NCBI GenBank assembly: GCA_945861585.1
Contig: CAMAVC010000021.1
Coordinates: forward strand, 1-40,331
From: Planctomicrobium piriforme
GTDB lineage: Bacteria; Planctomycetota; Planctomycetia; Pirellulales; UBA1268
Length of the DNA stretch: 40,331 nt
Reading direction: 5' to 3'
In this document: piece after piece, positions 7,695-17,355 of the stretch
How positions within the stretch are numbered: the stretch's first letter is position 1
Layout of the letters: each line of letters opens with the position of its first letter
The notes under the pieces: model-generated
Told to the model about the DNA's origin: nothing
Database searches by the model: none
What the model saw: only the letters and a program-made list of their open reading frames with translations
Position numbers and translations under genes: made by a program

Positions 7695-9146
7695 TCACGC
7701 CTGGCCGACGAGGGCGCGGTGGGAGTGCGGGGCGAATTGGTCGGCGAGGGCGCCGTCGACGAAGTTCACGAGGTTGTTCTGCGTGCCGGGCTGACGGAGT
7801 TTTTCCACGGCCTTGGCCTCGATCTGCCGCACCCGCTCGCGGGTCACACTGAAGATCGAGCCGACTTCCTCGAGCGTGTAGGCGTAGCCGTCGGCGAGGC
7901 CGAACCGCATCCGGATGATCTCGCGTTCCCGATAGGAGAGGCCGTCGAGGGCCTTGCCGATCGAGTCACGGAGCGACTGGTCGTTGATGCCGCGGAGCGG
8001 ATCCTCTTCGCGGTGGTCCTTGATGATGTCGCCGTAGCCCGTGTCGTCGCTGTCGCCCACGGGCTGGTCGAGCGATACCGGCTGCCGCGACATGCGCCAC
8101 ACGCAGGTGGCCTCGTCGATGGACAGCCCGCCGAGCGTGGCAAGCTCCTCGACGCTCGGATCGCGGCCGTGCTGCTGGCGGAAGTCGCGGGTCAGGTTTC
8201 GCAGCTTCGTCATCGTGTCGACCATGTGCACGGGCACGCGGATCGTGCGGCTCTGGTCGGCGATCGCGCGGGTGATCGCCTGCCGGATCCACCACGTGGC
8301 GTAGGTCGAAAACTTGAAGCCCCGGGCGTGTTCGAACTTGTCGACGGCCCGCATGAGGCCCGAATTGCCCTCTTGGATGAGGTCGAGGAAGGTGAGCCCG
8401 CGGTTGCGATAGCGCTTGGCGATCGACACCACCAGCCGCAGATTGCCGGCGGCGAGCACGCGCTTGGCGGCGTCATACCGCGTCTGCAGGTCGTCGAGCC
8501 TGGCCAGCCGGCGGGCCAGCGTGCAGCGGCTCTCGCGCACGGCGAGCAGCAGCCGGCGCTGATCGCGGCGCCAGGTGGCAGCCGCCGCGACCGACCGCTC
8601 GGCTGGGGAGGGCGTGGCTTCGACGCGCCGGGCGACATCGCGCAGCTTCTTGAGCAGGGGGTAGAGCCGCTGGATGCGAAGATTCATCTCCTCGACCAGC
8701 CGCACGGCCTTGCTCCGCTTGCGCACGAGCTGCCGCCAGGCGGTCCGCCGTTGGGCCAGCGGCATCCGGCGTGACATCGCAATCTTGAAGAGCGCCTTTT
8801 TTTCCTGTTCGAGCCGCCGCAGCGTCTCCAGATTCGGACCCAGCCGACGGAGGGTTCGCTTCTTCTCGGCCGTATTGGTCACCGACACCTCGATCGTGCG
8901 GTCGAGCCGCAGCCGGCCCGCCTGAACCTGCTCCAGGAGGCTGATCGCGCCGGCGAGAATGAGGTCGTTGCCGAGCATCGTGTCGCGAAACTTCCGCCGC
9001 CACTGCTCGATCTGCCGCGCGCTCGACACTTCCGTCTCGCGGGTGAGCAGGGGAATTCCGCCCATCTGCAGGAGATACAGACGCACCGGATCGTCGATGT
9101 GGCCGATCGTGCGGGGGACCACGGGCTTGGCGGCGGAACGGGGCAT
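7695..9146 (-). CDS. rpoD: Primary RNA polymerase sigma factor (sigma-70 group)
   Basis: A 483-aa sigma-70. Region 1.2 is at residues 18-55 ([19 protein letters not shown]). A long non-conserved helical segment at about 60-225 has a basic middle. Region 2 is at about 233-305 with [29 protein letters not shown] and the -10 recognition helix [17 protein letters not shown]. Region 3 is at about 305-380 ([19 protein letters not shown]). Region 4.2 is at about 425-455 with the -35 helix [20 protein letters not shown]. The presence of region 1.2 and the complete 2.4 makes it a group 1/2 sigma and not ECF; the symbol is given for the housekeeping role but a group-2 paralogue is possible. ATG 9146 has a GAGGA Shine-Dalgarno; a longer upstream extension is low-complexity and unlikely. 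Confidence 0.88.
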   Translation of the reverse strand: MPRSAAKPVVPRTIGHIDDPVRLYLLQMGGIPLLTRETEVSSARQIEQWRRKFRDTMLGNDLILAGAISLLEQVQAGRLRLDRTIEVSVTNTAEKKRTLRRLGPNLETLRRLEQEKKALFKIAMSRRMPLAQRRTAWRQLVRKRSKAVRLVEEMNLRIQRLYPLLKKLRDVARRVEATPSPAERSVAAAATWRRDQRRLLLAVRESRCTLARRLARLDDLQTRYDAAKRVLAAGNLRLVVSIAKRYRNRGLTFLDLIQEGNSGLMRAVDKFEHARGFKFSTYATWWIRQAITRAIADQSRTIRVPVHMVDTMTKLRNLTRDFRQQHGRDPSVEELATLGGLSIDEATCVWRMSRQPVSLDQPVGDSDDTGYGDIIKDHREEDPLRGINDQSLRDSIGKALDGLSYREREIIRMRFGLADGYAYTLEEVGSIFSVTRERVRQIEAKAVEKLRQPGTQNNLVNFVDGALADQFAPHSHRALVGQA

Positions 9147-9511
9147 GGGAATCCTCGGGGGTGAAGCGGTCCGGCCTCGGATGCAGGCGGCCGATGGTGA
9201 GCGACAGTGCATTCGGGATGCCAAACGGCCGGGCTCCGCCGCGGGAGGTGCAAAACCAGCCTGTTTCCCGGAAAAAACACCGCCGGCTCGCCCCGGCTCG
9301 GCGGGGTGAGCGGACTGGCTTGTCGCCGGCGGGCGACGCGCCGCGGGCCCCCCTGGTCGCCGCGGGGCGACGGGCTGCCGTTCACGCCCCGCCAACCCCT
9401 CGCGAAACCGACCTCGTCAGCCATGCGGCATCGAGTTCATAATCACGAGGAGCGACATGCAGCGGCGACGGGCCGCGGTCGCTGGTCCCGTTCGTTTGCA
9501 TTCGGTGGTGC
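9147..9511. other. Divergent intergenic region, no gene seen
   Basis: 365 bp between the divergent sigma factor gene and the next plus-strand gene. It holds a GC-rich imperfect hairpin around 9283-9310 and must contain promoters for both genes, but I could not assign hexamers. No tRNA or conserved ORF seen. Confidence 0.4.
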
Positions 9512-10969
9512 ATGGAGATCGTGCTGCTCGCCCTGATTCCGCTCGTGCTGCTCGCGGGCATCGTGCTGTTTGCCGTCGGCCATCGCGGCTGGAACTGGGG
9601 CACGATCACGGCGGCCATCCTGGTGTTGCTCGCGGCGACCGGCTACACGTTCCTCGCCGGCATGCTCGCGCAACGGGAACGCGGCTGGCGCACCTACGTG
9701 GCCGACTATCAGGCCAGGCTCGCTGCGGAGCGCGACGGCCTCGCGCCCGCTGCCGGTGGGCGGCTCGTGGCCACCCCCGACCGCAAGTCGCTCACGGCGC
9801 TTGCCGACGACAAAGCCCGGTGGAAGCGCGTGGCTGACCGCATCGACACGTGGCGCGGACGGCATTGGGAAAAAGCGACGTTTCAGCCTCCGGCCGTCGG
9901 CCCGAATGGTGCGATCAAGGCCGGCCGGATCACGCTCGAAGACGTCGAAAAGATCACGCTCAATCCTGGCGCGGAGGTGTATCTGTTCGACGCCGCGCCA
10001 GTCGAAGAAAACGGCCGGTTCCTCGGGGCCTTCAGTGTCGAGGCGGTCGACGGCAACTCGCTCACCGTGGTGCCGTCCCTGCCGCCGAGCGAGGCCGACA
10101 CGGCGCTTTGGGCGGCCGCCCGCGAAGAAGTGACCGTGTATGAAGATCTCCCCGTCGATCGTTGGATGGCCTTCCATCGCACGATCGCCGCCGACGCCGG
10201 TGAAGGGGGGCCCGCGACCCTGCCGGAGCAACGCAAGAGCGACCCCGAGGAGATGCTCAAGCACATCGAAGAACAGCTCGCGGAAGTCCGCCAGCACGCT
10301 GAAACGGTGCCGGAGGATCAGTGGGCCACGATCGGGGAGGGGCTCGAGAACGGCACGATCCTTCCGGGAACCTACTGGGCGACGGTGGAATTCAAGGAAG
10401 CCCACTCGGTGCCGCGGGCCACGGGAGAGCCGGTCGAGTTCGAGGCCGGACAAACGGCCACCTTCGATCTCGCCACGGCCCGCGCACTCCAGACAGACGG
10501 CACGGTGACACTGGTGACGGTGGAGCGACGCCGGCCGCTGGCGGATGCCCAGACGGCGATCCAAGGCACGGAGTATCGACCTGCCGGTGCGGCCGACGAG
10601 CCGACGATCCGGATCGAGGGCGTGGCCTTCATTCGCCGGATGCTCGAGACCGACATCGCCGCGGTCGTCGCGACGACCGCCCGCCTCGCAGCGGCCAAGA
10701 CGAGTGCCGACGCTCAATTGCAGCTCCAGACGAGGGAGGCGGAGGACCTGGCGACCGACCGCACGAAGTGGCAGTCTGATGCCGAGGCTGCCGCAGGCGT
10801 GGCCCAGCGTTTCGAAGCGCGGGTGACGGAGGCGGCCGAAGAATTGACGGCGGTGGAAACGGCGATCGTGGAACTGGGCCGCGAGCTCGCCGGAGCCTCG
10901 GCCCTGTTGGTCGGCACGATCGATGCCCAGGCCCCGCCCCCGGCACAGCCACCCCGGGCGCGGCCCTGA
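9512..10969 (+). CDS. Membrane-anchored coiled-coil protein of unknown function
   Basis: A 485-aa protein, family not recognised. Two transmembrane helices occur at residues 3-23 and 30-52, leaving a short cytoplasmic or periplasmic turn between them. The long body that follows has a mixed alpha/beta domain at roughly residues 110-300 (containing LNPGAEVYLFDAAPVEE and an EQLAEVRQHAE helix). From about 385 to 470 there is an alanine/glutamate-rich heptad region (TARLAAAKTSADAQLQ, EAAEELTAVETAIVELG) that should form a coiled coil. The C-terminus is proline-rich. It stands alone between the sigma factor and btaA. An envelope structural role is a guess from architecture only. Confidence 0.7.
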   Translation: MEIVLLALIPLVLLAGIVLFAVGHRGWNWGTITAAILVLLAATGYTFLAGMLAQRERGWRTYVADYQARLAAERDGLAPAAGGRLVATPDRKSLTALADDKARWKRVADRIDTWRGRHWEKATFQPPAVGPNGAIKAGRITLEDVEKITLNPGAEVYLFDAAPVEENGRFLGAFSVEAVDGNSLTVVPSLPPSEADTALWAAAREEVTVYEDLPVDRWMAFHRTIAADAGEGGPATLPEQRKSDPEEMLKHIEEQLAEVRQHAETVPEDQWATIGEGLENGTILPGTYWATVEFKEAHSVPRATGEPVEFEAGQTATFDLATARALQTDGTVTLVTVERRRPLADAQTAIQGTEYRPAGAADEPTIRIEGVAFIRRMLETDIAAVVATTARLAAAKTSADAQLQLQTREAEDLATDRTKWQSDAEAAAGVAQRFEARVTEAAEELTAVETAIVELGRELAGASALLVGTIDAQAPPPAQPPRARP

Positions 10970-10990
10970 TCAGCGTTTTGCAGCCCGCCC

Positions 10991-11020
10991 TCAACAGGCG
11001 AGGGGCTGACCGGCTACACT
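10991..11020 (+). promoter_or_regulatory. Candidate promoter for btaA-btaB
   Basis: TCAACA (10991-10996) and TACACT (11015-11020) with an 18-nt spacer, 39 nt before the btaA ATG. The hexamers match the sigma-70 consensus only partly. No clear Pho box was recognised, although DGTS synthesis is phosphate-regulated in other bacteria. Confidence 0.3.
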
Positions 11021-11059
11021 CGCGGTTGTCCCTCGCTCACCCCAGGTGCTTCGAACCCC

Positions 11060-12325
11060 ATGTCCAGCCTCGCCGCCACTGGCGACAACACGGCCCGCCT
11101 GCGAAAGGCGGTTCACCACCACAAACTCGCCAGTAAACGCGGCATGCTGGAGCGGATGTTCACGCTCTGGTTTCGGGGCTTTGTCTACAACCAGATCTGG
11201 GAAGATCCGCGGGTCGACGCCGAAGCCCTGCGGCTGGGCCCCGATTCGAGCCTGCTGACGATCTCGAGCGGCGGCTGCAACGTGCTCAATTATCTCGTTC
11301 ACGCCCCGAAGCGGATCGTGGCGGTGGATCTCAATGCCAATCACATGGCGCTCACGCGGCTGAAACTGGCGGCGCTCGCACATCTCCCCGACTACGACGC
11401 CTTCTACAAATTTTTTGGGTACGGTCGGCACGACGACAACATTCCCAACTATCACCGGTATCTCCGCGACCATCTCGACCCCCAGACCCGTGCGTTCTGG
11501 GAGACGACCGACTGGCCCGGACGGGCGGTCGGCCCCAAGCGGATCGGGTATTTCAAGCGCGGGCTCTATGAAAAAGCCAAGCTCGGCCAGTTTTTTCGCA
11601 TGGTCCATGGGATCGCGAAAAGCACCGGCCGCGATCCTGCCCGGCTCGTGACCGCCAAGACGCTCGCCGAGCAGGAACGAATTTTTGACGAGACGTTCGG
11701 GCCGCTCTTCGACAACCGGCTGGTCCGGTGGCTCGGCCGCCAGCCCGTGGCGGTCTACAGCCTCGGCATCCCGCCGAGCCAGCACCAGGCCATGCTCGAC
11801 GAGCACGAGAACGACGGCAGCAAACTGTTCGACATGTACAAGCAACGTGTTCGTCGGCTCGCCTGCGGATTCCCGCTCGACGACAACTACTTCGCCTGGC
11901 AGGCCTTTGGCCGTCGCTACGACCACGACGGCCGCCGCGGCCTGCCCGACTATCTCAAGCGTGAAAACTACGACCTCATCAAGTCGATGGTCGGCCGTGT
12001 CGAAACCCACATCGCGTCGCTCGGCGACTACCTCCAGACGGAGAAACCCGGCGGGCTCAACAGCTTCATCTTTCTCGACAGCCAGGACTGGATGCCGCCC
12101 CACGTGATCGAAGACTTGTGGCGGCAGGTGGTGCGGGTGGGCGGCCCGGACACGCGGGTGATCTTCCGCACGGCGGGCGAGAAGTCGCCCGTCGAGTCGG
12201 CCCTGTCGCCTGAGACCCGCGGTCGGTTTCACTACGACGCCGAGCGGTCACGAAGCCTGCACGCCCAGGATCGGTCGGCGATCTACGGAATGTTCCATCT
12301 CTACGAGATGCTGCCGACCGCATGA
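11060..12325 (+). CDS. btaA: S-adenosylmethionine:diacylglycerol 3-amino-3-carboxypropyltransferase BtaA
   Basis: First step of betaine lipid (DGTS) synthesis: moves the 3-amino-3-carboxypropyl group of SAM to diacylglycerol at the membrane. The 421-aa product fits the DUF3419/BtaA family. It has an IWEDPRVDAEAL start of domain, the SAM-binding segment TISSGGCNVLNYL near residue 68, VDLNANHMAL, a DDNYFAWQAFGRRY segment in the middle, and the C-terminal SQDWMPP and VIFRTAGEKSP motifs. The gene overlaps btaB by 4 nt (ATGA), the operon arrangement expected for the two-step pathway. Bacterial DGTS replaces phospholipids during phosphate starvation in the organisms where it has been studied; that role here is inference. 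Confidence 0.9.
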   Translation: MSSLAATGDNTARLRKAVHHHKLASKRGMLERMFTLWFRGFVYNQIWEDPRVDAEALRLGPDSSLLTISSGGCNVLNYLVHAPKRIVAVDLNANHMALTRLKLAALAHLPDYDAFYKFFGYGRHDDNIPNYHRYLRDHLDPQTRAFWETTDWPGRAVGPKRIGYFKRGLYEKAKLGQFFRMVHGIAKSTGRDPARLVTAKTLAEQERIFDETFGPLFDNRLVRWLGRQPVAVYSLGIPPSQHQAMLDEHENDGSKLFDMYKQRVRRLACGFPLDDNYFAWQAFGRRYDHDGRRGLPDYLKRENYDLIKSMVGRVETHIASLGDYLQTEKPGGLNSFIFLDSQDWMPPHVIEDLWRQVVRVGGPDTRVIFRTAGEKSPVESALSPETRGRFHYDAERSRSLHAQDRSAIYGMFHLYEMLPTA

Positions 12326-13038
12326 CAGTCAGCCCGGGAAGGCCCCCCGTATCGTCGTCGAACAACCGCGGCGGTGGTCCGGCGGACCATGCCGTGGCGA
12401 TGGACCGGATGTATCGCTTCACGCGGCATGTCTACGACCTGACGCGGGCCTACTACCTGCTCGGCCGCGACCGGCTGCTCGACAAGGTGACGACGTCGCC
12501 CGCGACGGCGACGCTCGAGGTGGGCTGCGGCACCGCACGCAATCTGATTCGCCTGGCACGGCGCCGGGAGCCGGGCGCGCTGTTCGGGCTCGATGCCTCC
12601 CACGAAATGCTCGAGACGGCTGCGGGGAGCATCGCCCGGTCGGGGGCCGACGGGGCCGGGCACAGCCCGATCGTGCTTCGGCAGGGGCTCGCTGAGCAGC
12701 TCGATGCCCGGCGGATGTTCGGCCGCGAAGAGCCGTTCGACACGATCTACTTTTCCTACTGCCTGTCGATGGTGCCGACCTGGCCCGGGGCGATCGAGGC
12801 GGCTCTCGACAATCTCAAGCCAGGCGGGGAAATGCTGATCGTGGACTTCTGGGATCAGCAGGATCTGCCCCGCTGGTTTGCGGCGGGCCTGAAAAAGTGG
12901 CTCGCCATATTCCATGTCCACTACCGGCCCGAAGTGCACGAGGCCCTCGTGGCGCTCGGGCGCTCGGGCCGCGCGGATGTGACGTTCGAGTCGGTCGCGC
13001 GGCGGTATGCCTACATCGCCACGGTCCGCAAAAACTGA
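12322..13038 (+). CDS. btaB: Betaine-lipid N-methyltransferase BtaB
   Basis: SAM-dependent methyltransferase expected to trimethylate diacylglycerylhomoserine to DGTS. The 238-aa class I fold shows motif I as LEVGCGTARNLI (near residue 70), GLDASHEML as the acidic-loop strand, FDTIYFSYCLSMVP as motif II, and LKPGGEMLIVDFWD as motif III. N-terminal YRFTRHVYDLTRAYYLLGRDRL is typical of BtaB. The first 25 residues are low-complexity and an internal start (ATG near 12400) cannot be excluded, but the ATGA overlap with btaA favours 12322. Confidence 0.88.
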   Translation: MTVSPGRPPVSSSNNRGGGPADHAVAMDRMYRFTRHVYDLTRAYYLLGRDRLLDKVTTSPATATLEVGCGTARNLIRLARRREPGALFGLDASHEMLETAAGSIARSGADGAGHSPIVLRQGLAEQLDARRMFGREEPFDTIYFSYCLSMVPTWPGAIEAALDNLKPGGEMLIVDFWDQQDLPRWFAAGLKKWLAIFHVHYRPEVHEALVALGRSGRADVTFESVARRYAYIATVRKN

Positions 13039-13055
13039 TCGGCCGAGGCCGGCCG

Positions 13056-13760
13056 CTACGGCAGCAGGAAGACGAGGCCGGTGACGGTGGCGGCCTCGAG
13101 GGCCAGCCCGCGGCCGCTGATCGGCACGGCAGGGCAGGTCCAGGGCGCACAGTTGCCAGGGCGGTAGTAGCCCAGCGGATAGACGCACTCCCACGGCAGT
13201 TCGACGCCCATCTTGTAGGGCAGCACGGGCAGCGTGGCGAAGAAATGAGCACCGGAGATGATCGGGTCGGCCCAGCCGTGCGAGTGGCCGTAGCGTTCGA
13301 GGTTCCAGTCTTCGAAGTACAGCGGCTTGTGGCAATACCCCGCCGCCTTCCAGGTGAACATCGTGGTGGCGAAACGCCTGGGCTCGTAGGTTTCGCCTTC
13401 GAGCCGACACTCACACGGGTAATCGTTGCCGGGCTTGCCACCCACGCGGATATCCAGGCTGATGCCGGCGATGTCGTCGTCGCGGAGGGATTTGAGCGCG
13501 TCGCGACAGTCGGCCGTCGCGTCGGCGCAGGCATCGGCCTTGGCCGATACCCGCATGATCACGCTGGCACCGTCCTCCGCCGTGGCCGGCCCGCTTTCGA
13601 AATGGGCAGGTCGGTGGGCCGGCATTCCGCTCTCGAACGAACGCCAGTCGGCCGCACGGGCCGGCATCGCGAGAGCCCCGGCAACCAGGCAGACGGCGAG
13701 CACCACCGGCCGGAGCCGACTGCCGTACACGAGAAGCCGGGCTTGGGCGGAACTTTCCAT
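13056..13760 (-). CDS. Exported protein of unknown function, planctomycete-type
   Basis: A 234-aa product. Residues 1-36 form a signal peptide or anchor (basic stretch, then VVLAVCLVAGALA, ending ARAAD). The mature part carries eight or so cysteines, including a CEC pair and the aromatic stretch KPLYFEDWNLERYGH, followed by an AHFFATLPVLPYKMG segment and PLGYYRPGNCAPW. The C-terminus is hydrophobic. I associate the YFED-x-x-LERYG pattern with planctomycete envelope proteins, but no function is known to me. ATG 13760 was chosen because it gives a clean signal peptide; the frame is open further upstream and no clear ribosome site was seen. It lies 110 bp downstream of guaB in the same direction. 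Confidence 0.7.
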   Translation of the reverse strand: MESSAQARLLVYGSRLRPVVLAVCLVAGALAMPARAADWRSFESGMPAHRPAHFESGPATAEDGASVIMRVSAKADACADATADCRDALKSLRDDDIAGISLDIRVGGKPGNDYPCECRLEGETYEPRRFATTMFTWKAAGYCHKPLYFEDWNLERYGHSHGWADPIISGAHFFATLPVLPYKMGVELPWECVYPLGYYRPGNCAPWTCPAVPISGRGLALEAATVTGLVFLLP

Positions 13761-13870
13761 GGAGGGAAGATCGACCGGCGACGGGCCTCGGCTTTCGTTC
13801 CCTGCACCAAGCCGCACGGTCGCCCCGAGCCTGCCTGTCTCGCCCGAATCTCCGCCCCCGCGCCGCCGCC

Positions 13871-15346
13871 TCACTCCCCCTGCTTGTGCTCCCCGGAGTA
13901 GTTCGGGGCTTCCTGGGTGATCACGATGTCGTGGGGATGGCTCTCGCGCACCGACGCCGCCGACACCTGGATGAACCGGGCATCACGCCGCAGTTCGTCG
14001 ATCGTTCGCGTGCCGCAGTAGCCCATGCCGGCCCGCAGGCCACCCACGAGCTGATAGACGAACACGCTCAAGGGGCCCTTGAAGGGCACCCGGCCCTCGA
14101 CCCCCTCGGGCACGAGCTTGTCGCCGCCGCGGCCAGTCGCCTTCTGCCGATACCGTTCGCTCGATCCTTGCACCATCGCCCCGAGCGACCCCATGCCGCG
14201 ATAGGCCTTGAAGGTGCGGCCCTGGTAGAGCACGGTCTGCCCGGGGCTCTCAGCCACACCGGCGAGCAGGCCGCCCACCATGCAGCAGTGTGCCCCGGCG
14301 GCGATCGCCTTGGTGATGTCGCCGGAGTAGCGGATGCCGCCGTCGGCGATCACCGGCACGCCGGCAGCGGCCGCCTCCTGGGAGGCCTCCCACACCGCCG
14401 AGATCTGCGGCACGCCGACGCCCGAGATCACGCGTGTCGTGCAAATCGAACCGGGGCCGATGCCCACCTTCACGCCGTCGGCACCGGCCTTGATCAGGTC
14501 GCGGCAGCCCTCGCGGGTGGCGACGTTGCCGGCGATCACCTCGATGCCCCACCGCTTCTTGATCGTCGACACCGTCTCGATCACGTTCGAGGAATGTCCG
14601 TGGGCAGAATCGACGACGAGCACGTCGACTCCCTTGGCGATCAGGTTCTCGGCACGGTCGAAGTCGAACACGCCCACGGCAGCCCCCACCCGCAGCCGCC
14701 CCTGGCGATCCTTGCAGGCACTGGGAAACCGCTTCATCATGTCGATGTCCTTGATCGTGATCAGCCCCGTGAGCAGGCCGGCGGCGTCGACGAGCAGCAG
14801 CTTCTCGACCTTGTTGGCCATCAGAATCTTCTCGGCCTCGTCGAGCGACACGGTGCCGGTGGCCGTCACGAGGCCGGCCTTCGTCATGATCTCGGCCACG
14901 GGCGTCTCGCCACTCTCGAGAAACCGCAGGTCGCGCCGGGTGATGATGCCGACGAGCCGCCGATCGTCGGCCGTGATCGGCACGCCCGAGATGTTGTATT
15001 GATCCATCACGTCGCGGGCCCGGGCCACCGTGGCCGTAGGGGGCAGGGTGACGGGGTCCATGATGATGCCGTTCGCGCTCCGCTTGACCTTGTCGACCTC
15101 CTCGCTCTGCCGTTCGATCGACAGGTTTTTATGGATCACGCCGAGGCCGCCCTCCTGGGCGAGGGCGATCGCCATCTCGCTCTCGGTCACCGTGTCCATG
15201 GGTGAGCTGACGAGTGGAATCGTGAGCCGGATGCCCCGGGTCAGGTGCGTGCTGACGTCCACCTCGGCCGGCACGACCGCCGAATACCGGGGCACGAGCA
15301 AGACGTCATCGAAGGTGATCCCGGTTGCGACGATTTTCCCGTCCAT
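13871..15346 (-). CDS. guaB: Inosine-5'-monophosphate dehydrogenase
   Basis: Committed step of GMP synthesis: IMP to XMP with NAD+. A 491-aa product of normal length. It has a TFDDVLLVP start, a CBS pair at about residues 95-205 ([31 protein letters not shown]), the active-site loop [10 protein letters not shown] with the catalytic Cys near residue 302, [12 protein letters not shown], and the flap [19 protein letters not shown] Shine-Dalgarno precedes ATG 15346; an upstream in-frame ATG at 15496 has no conserved sequence. The next enzyme of the pathway, guaA, is about 7.4 kb away and not co-transcribed. Confidence 0.97.
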   Translation of the reverse strand: MDGKIVATGITFDDVLLVPRYSAVVPAEVDVSTHLTRGIRLTIPLVSSPMDTVTESEMAIALAQEGGLGVIHKNLSIERQSEEVDKVKRSANGIIMDPVTLPPTATVARARDVMDQYNISGVPITADDRRLVGIITRRDLRFLESGETPVAEIMTKAGLVTATGTVSLDEAEKILMANKVEKLLLVDAAGLLTGLITIKDIDMMKRFPSACKDRQGRLRVGAAVGVFDFDRAENLIAKGVDVLVVDSAHGHSSNVIETVSTIKKRWGIEVIAGNVATREGCRDLIKAGADGVKVGIGPGSICTTRVISGVGVPQISAVWEASQEAAAAGVPVIADGGIRYSGDITKAIAAGAHCCMVGGLLAGVAESPGQTVLYQGRTFKAYRGMGSLGAMVQGSSERYRQKATGRGGDKLVPEGVEGRVPFKGPLSVFVYQLVGGLRAGMGYCGTRTIDELRRDARFIQVSAASVRESHPHDIVITQEAPNYSGEHKQGE

Positions 15347-15543
15347 GCGGCCTTCCTCGGGGTGCGGAAAGCCTGGCAGTATGGCGTTTCGAGCCCGAAA
15401 AGGGCAACGAGCCCGGGTGTCTTTCGCAGATTCGGCGGGCCGCGGCCGCACGGCCGGCAACCGTGTCCTAGGTTTGTGGGTCTGGCGGGCCGGCAACGGC
15501 TTTCGCCAGCTCGTCAGTCACCTCCTCCGGTCCATTCGCCATC

Positions 15544-16236
15544 ATGCGTTTCCTCGACGACTATCTCGACGCGACCCAGAGCCATCGCCGCGCGGCAGCC
15601 CCCGAAGGCGCGATCGCCCGCCCCGACCGCCGCTCGCTCGAAGCCCATCTCGCCCGCCGGCGTTACGGCCGCTTCACGCTCACCGAGGCGGTGCGGCCGA
15701 GCTGGCAGCTCGAGGTGGTGCCGCAGGCCGGCTACCGGTTCGACACCTATTCCGACGCCCGCACGGGCATGCGGCTCCCGGCGCTCATCGCCTCGGTGTC
15801 GAGCGAGCAGTTGTTCGAAACGTTCCTGGCGGTGCTGGAGCCGCTCGGCGACGTGTGCGACGTGGTGCTGGAGACGTCGCACGACTCCAAGGCGTCGTCC
15901 GCCGACGCTTCCCGCAGCGAAGTGAACCGTATGGGAATCGAGCGGCTCGTGCTCGAAAGCGTGCTCTGGGACTTCGAAGACCTGCTGCTCAACGACGGCT
16001 GCACCGGCATCGCGATCATGCACCCGGAACTGCCGCTCGAGGTGCAGCTCGACGAACACAAGCTGCTCGTGATCTACGCCACGAATCGCACGCCGTTCGA
16101 GCACATCCTGGCGGAGCAGGGGATCGACCGCAACGACCGGATGCGGTTCATCTCGCAGGGCGAGCACCTGCACACCTCCCACACCCGGTTCGCCCGGCTG
16201 TTCGACGAGATGGCAGGCCAGTTGAACGCGGAATAG
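15544..16236 (+). CDS. Conserved-looking protein of unknown function
   Basis: A 230-aa soluble protein with no signal peptide or membrane segment. The composition is balanced, with segments that look structured (YGRFTLTEAVRPSWQLEVVPQ; LVLESVLWDFEDLLLNDG; LEVQLDEHKLLVIYA). It ends in a short helix rich in His/Arg (HLHTSHTRFARLFDEM). I recognise no family. Codon use and a third-position GC bias like its neighbours support it as a real gene. It lies 197 nt from the divergent guaB start and 62 nt upstream of the next exported protein. Confidence 0.7.
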   Translation: MRFLDDYLDATQSHRRAAAPEGAIARPDRRSLEAHLARRRYGRFTLTEAVRPSWQLEVVPQAGYRFDTYSDARTGMRLPALIASVSSEQLFETFLAVLEPLGDVCDVVLETSHDSKASSADASRSEVNRMGIERLVLESVLWDFEDLLLNDGCTGIAIMHPELPLEVQLDEHKLLVIYATNRTPFEHILAEQGIDRNDRMRFISQGEHLHTSHTRFARLFDEMAGQLNAE

Positions 16237-16298
16237 CAGCGTTTCCCGGCCCGACACTGGCCTTGAGCCGGGGCGGGGGATTCACGACGATCCCCCGC

Positions 16299-17198
16299 AT
16301 GGTTCGCCGCAATTCCGCGACGTTTCTGGCCGTGCTCCTGGCTGCCTTCGTGGCCGAGGGCGGCCTCGCGCAGCCGCCCGTGCCCGCCCAGCCCGACCCC
16401 TTCGCGCCATTGCCTGCGGGCACCGTGATCGGCCCGCAGGGGCAGGTGACCGGGCCCGGCCTCGTCGCCGGCCCGGGTACGAAAAACGCCGCCGTGATTC
16501 CGCCGCTCGATGCGGAGGTCGTCTGGCAGCAGATGGTCGATGTGGCCGACGATTATTTCAAGGTGCAGGGGGAACAGCGGGTCGTGTTTGCCAACGGTGT
16601 GCCCGCCGAGGGCCGCATCGACACCTACCCGCAGACCGGGGCCACACTGCTCGAGCCGTGGCGGGGCGATTCGGTCGGCTTCCGCGAGCGGCTCGAGAGC
16701 ACGCTGCAATCGATCCGCCGCCGCGCCACACTGCGGCTGATCCCCGATCCCGCGGGCTGGCGGATCGAGACGGTGGTGATGAAGGAACTCGAGAACATGC
16801 CGCGGCCGATGCGGGCCACGGCAGGCGGCGCCTCGTTTCGCAACGACGACTCGCTCTACCGCTACGGCACGCCGCTGCCGACGCTCGGCCAGCAGGTGGG
16901 CGACCAGCCCCGACCGGTCGCGAACCCGACGCCCAACCTCGGCTGGATCCCGCTCGGCCGCGACCCGCTGCTCGAACAGAAGATGCTGGCTCAAATGCTG
17001 ACGAAGCTCGGCGTGGCGCCGCTCCCGCAGGCCGAGCCCTACTACCAGCCGCCCGACGCCGCGGGCACGCCTGCCGCGCCCGTCCAGCCGAGCGGCCCGA
17101 TCTTCGGCGCCCCGATCGCCCCCGAGCAACTCCCCCCGGGCGCCACGATCGCCCCGGGGCCACCGGTGCCGATCGAATCGCTCCCGGTGCCGAAGTAG
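16299..17198 (+). CDS. Exported proline-rich protein of unknown function
   Basis: A 299-aa product with a signal peptide (residues 1-24, hydrophobic FLAVLLAAFVAEG, ending LAQ). A folded region at about 65-170 includes VVWQQMVDVADDYFKV and RATLRLIPDPAGWRIETVVMKELENMPRP. The C-terminal third is rich in Pro, Ala and Gln (PQAEPYYQPP, PAAPVQPSGP, PPGATIAPGPP), probably disordered or wall-spanning. I associate secreted proteins with this DPAGWRIE-like core and Pro-rich tail with planctomycetes; function unknown. ATG 16299 gives the signal peptide directly; earlier in-frame codons run through the neighbouring gene in another frame. Confidence 0.72.
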   Translation: MVRRNSATFLAVLLAAFVAEGGLAQPPVPAQPDPFAPLPAGTVIGPQGQVTGPGLVAGPGTKNAAVIPPLDAEVVWQQMVDVADDYFKVQGEQRVVFANGVPAEGRIDTYPQTGATLLEPWRGDSVGFRERLESTLQSIRRRATLRLIPDPAGWRIETVVMKELENMPRPMRATAGGASFRNDDSLYRYGTPLPTLGQQVGDQPRPVANPTPNLGWIPLGRDPLLEQKMLAQMLTKLGVAPLPQAEPYYQPPDAAGTPAAPVQPSGPIFGAPIAPEQLPPGATIAPGPPVPIESLPVPK

Positions 17199-17302
17199 AC
17201 GGAGGCCGAACTTCGGCTTGTCTTGACCTGGCCAACTCATGCGCGCCGGCTTCGGGCTCCCCGTATCCCCTCGCCGGACGTTCGCTGCGGGCCCCTCCAT
17301 CT

Positions 17303-17325
17303 TGCCTCTCCCAGAGGGAGAGGCA
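17303..17325. repeat. Nested hairpin (TGCCTCTCCC family)
   Basis: TGCCTCTCCC, 3-nt loop AGA, GGGAGAGGCA: perfect 10-bp arms. Similar hairpins are a common dispersed class in high-GC genomes; this copy sits inside the larger palindromic element. Confidence 0.6.
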
Positions 17326-17355
17326 GAGAGAGCAACCCCTCGCCTCCCCGTCTGG

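Noticed and set aside
13886..15205. Plus-strand frame over guaB
   Set aside because: Antisense to guaB with full IMPDH motifs; shadow only.
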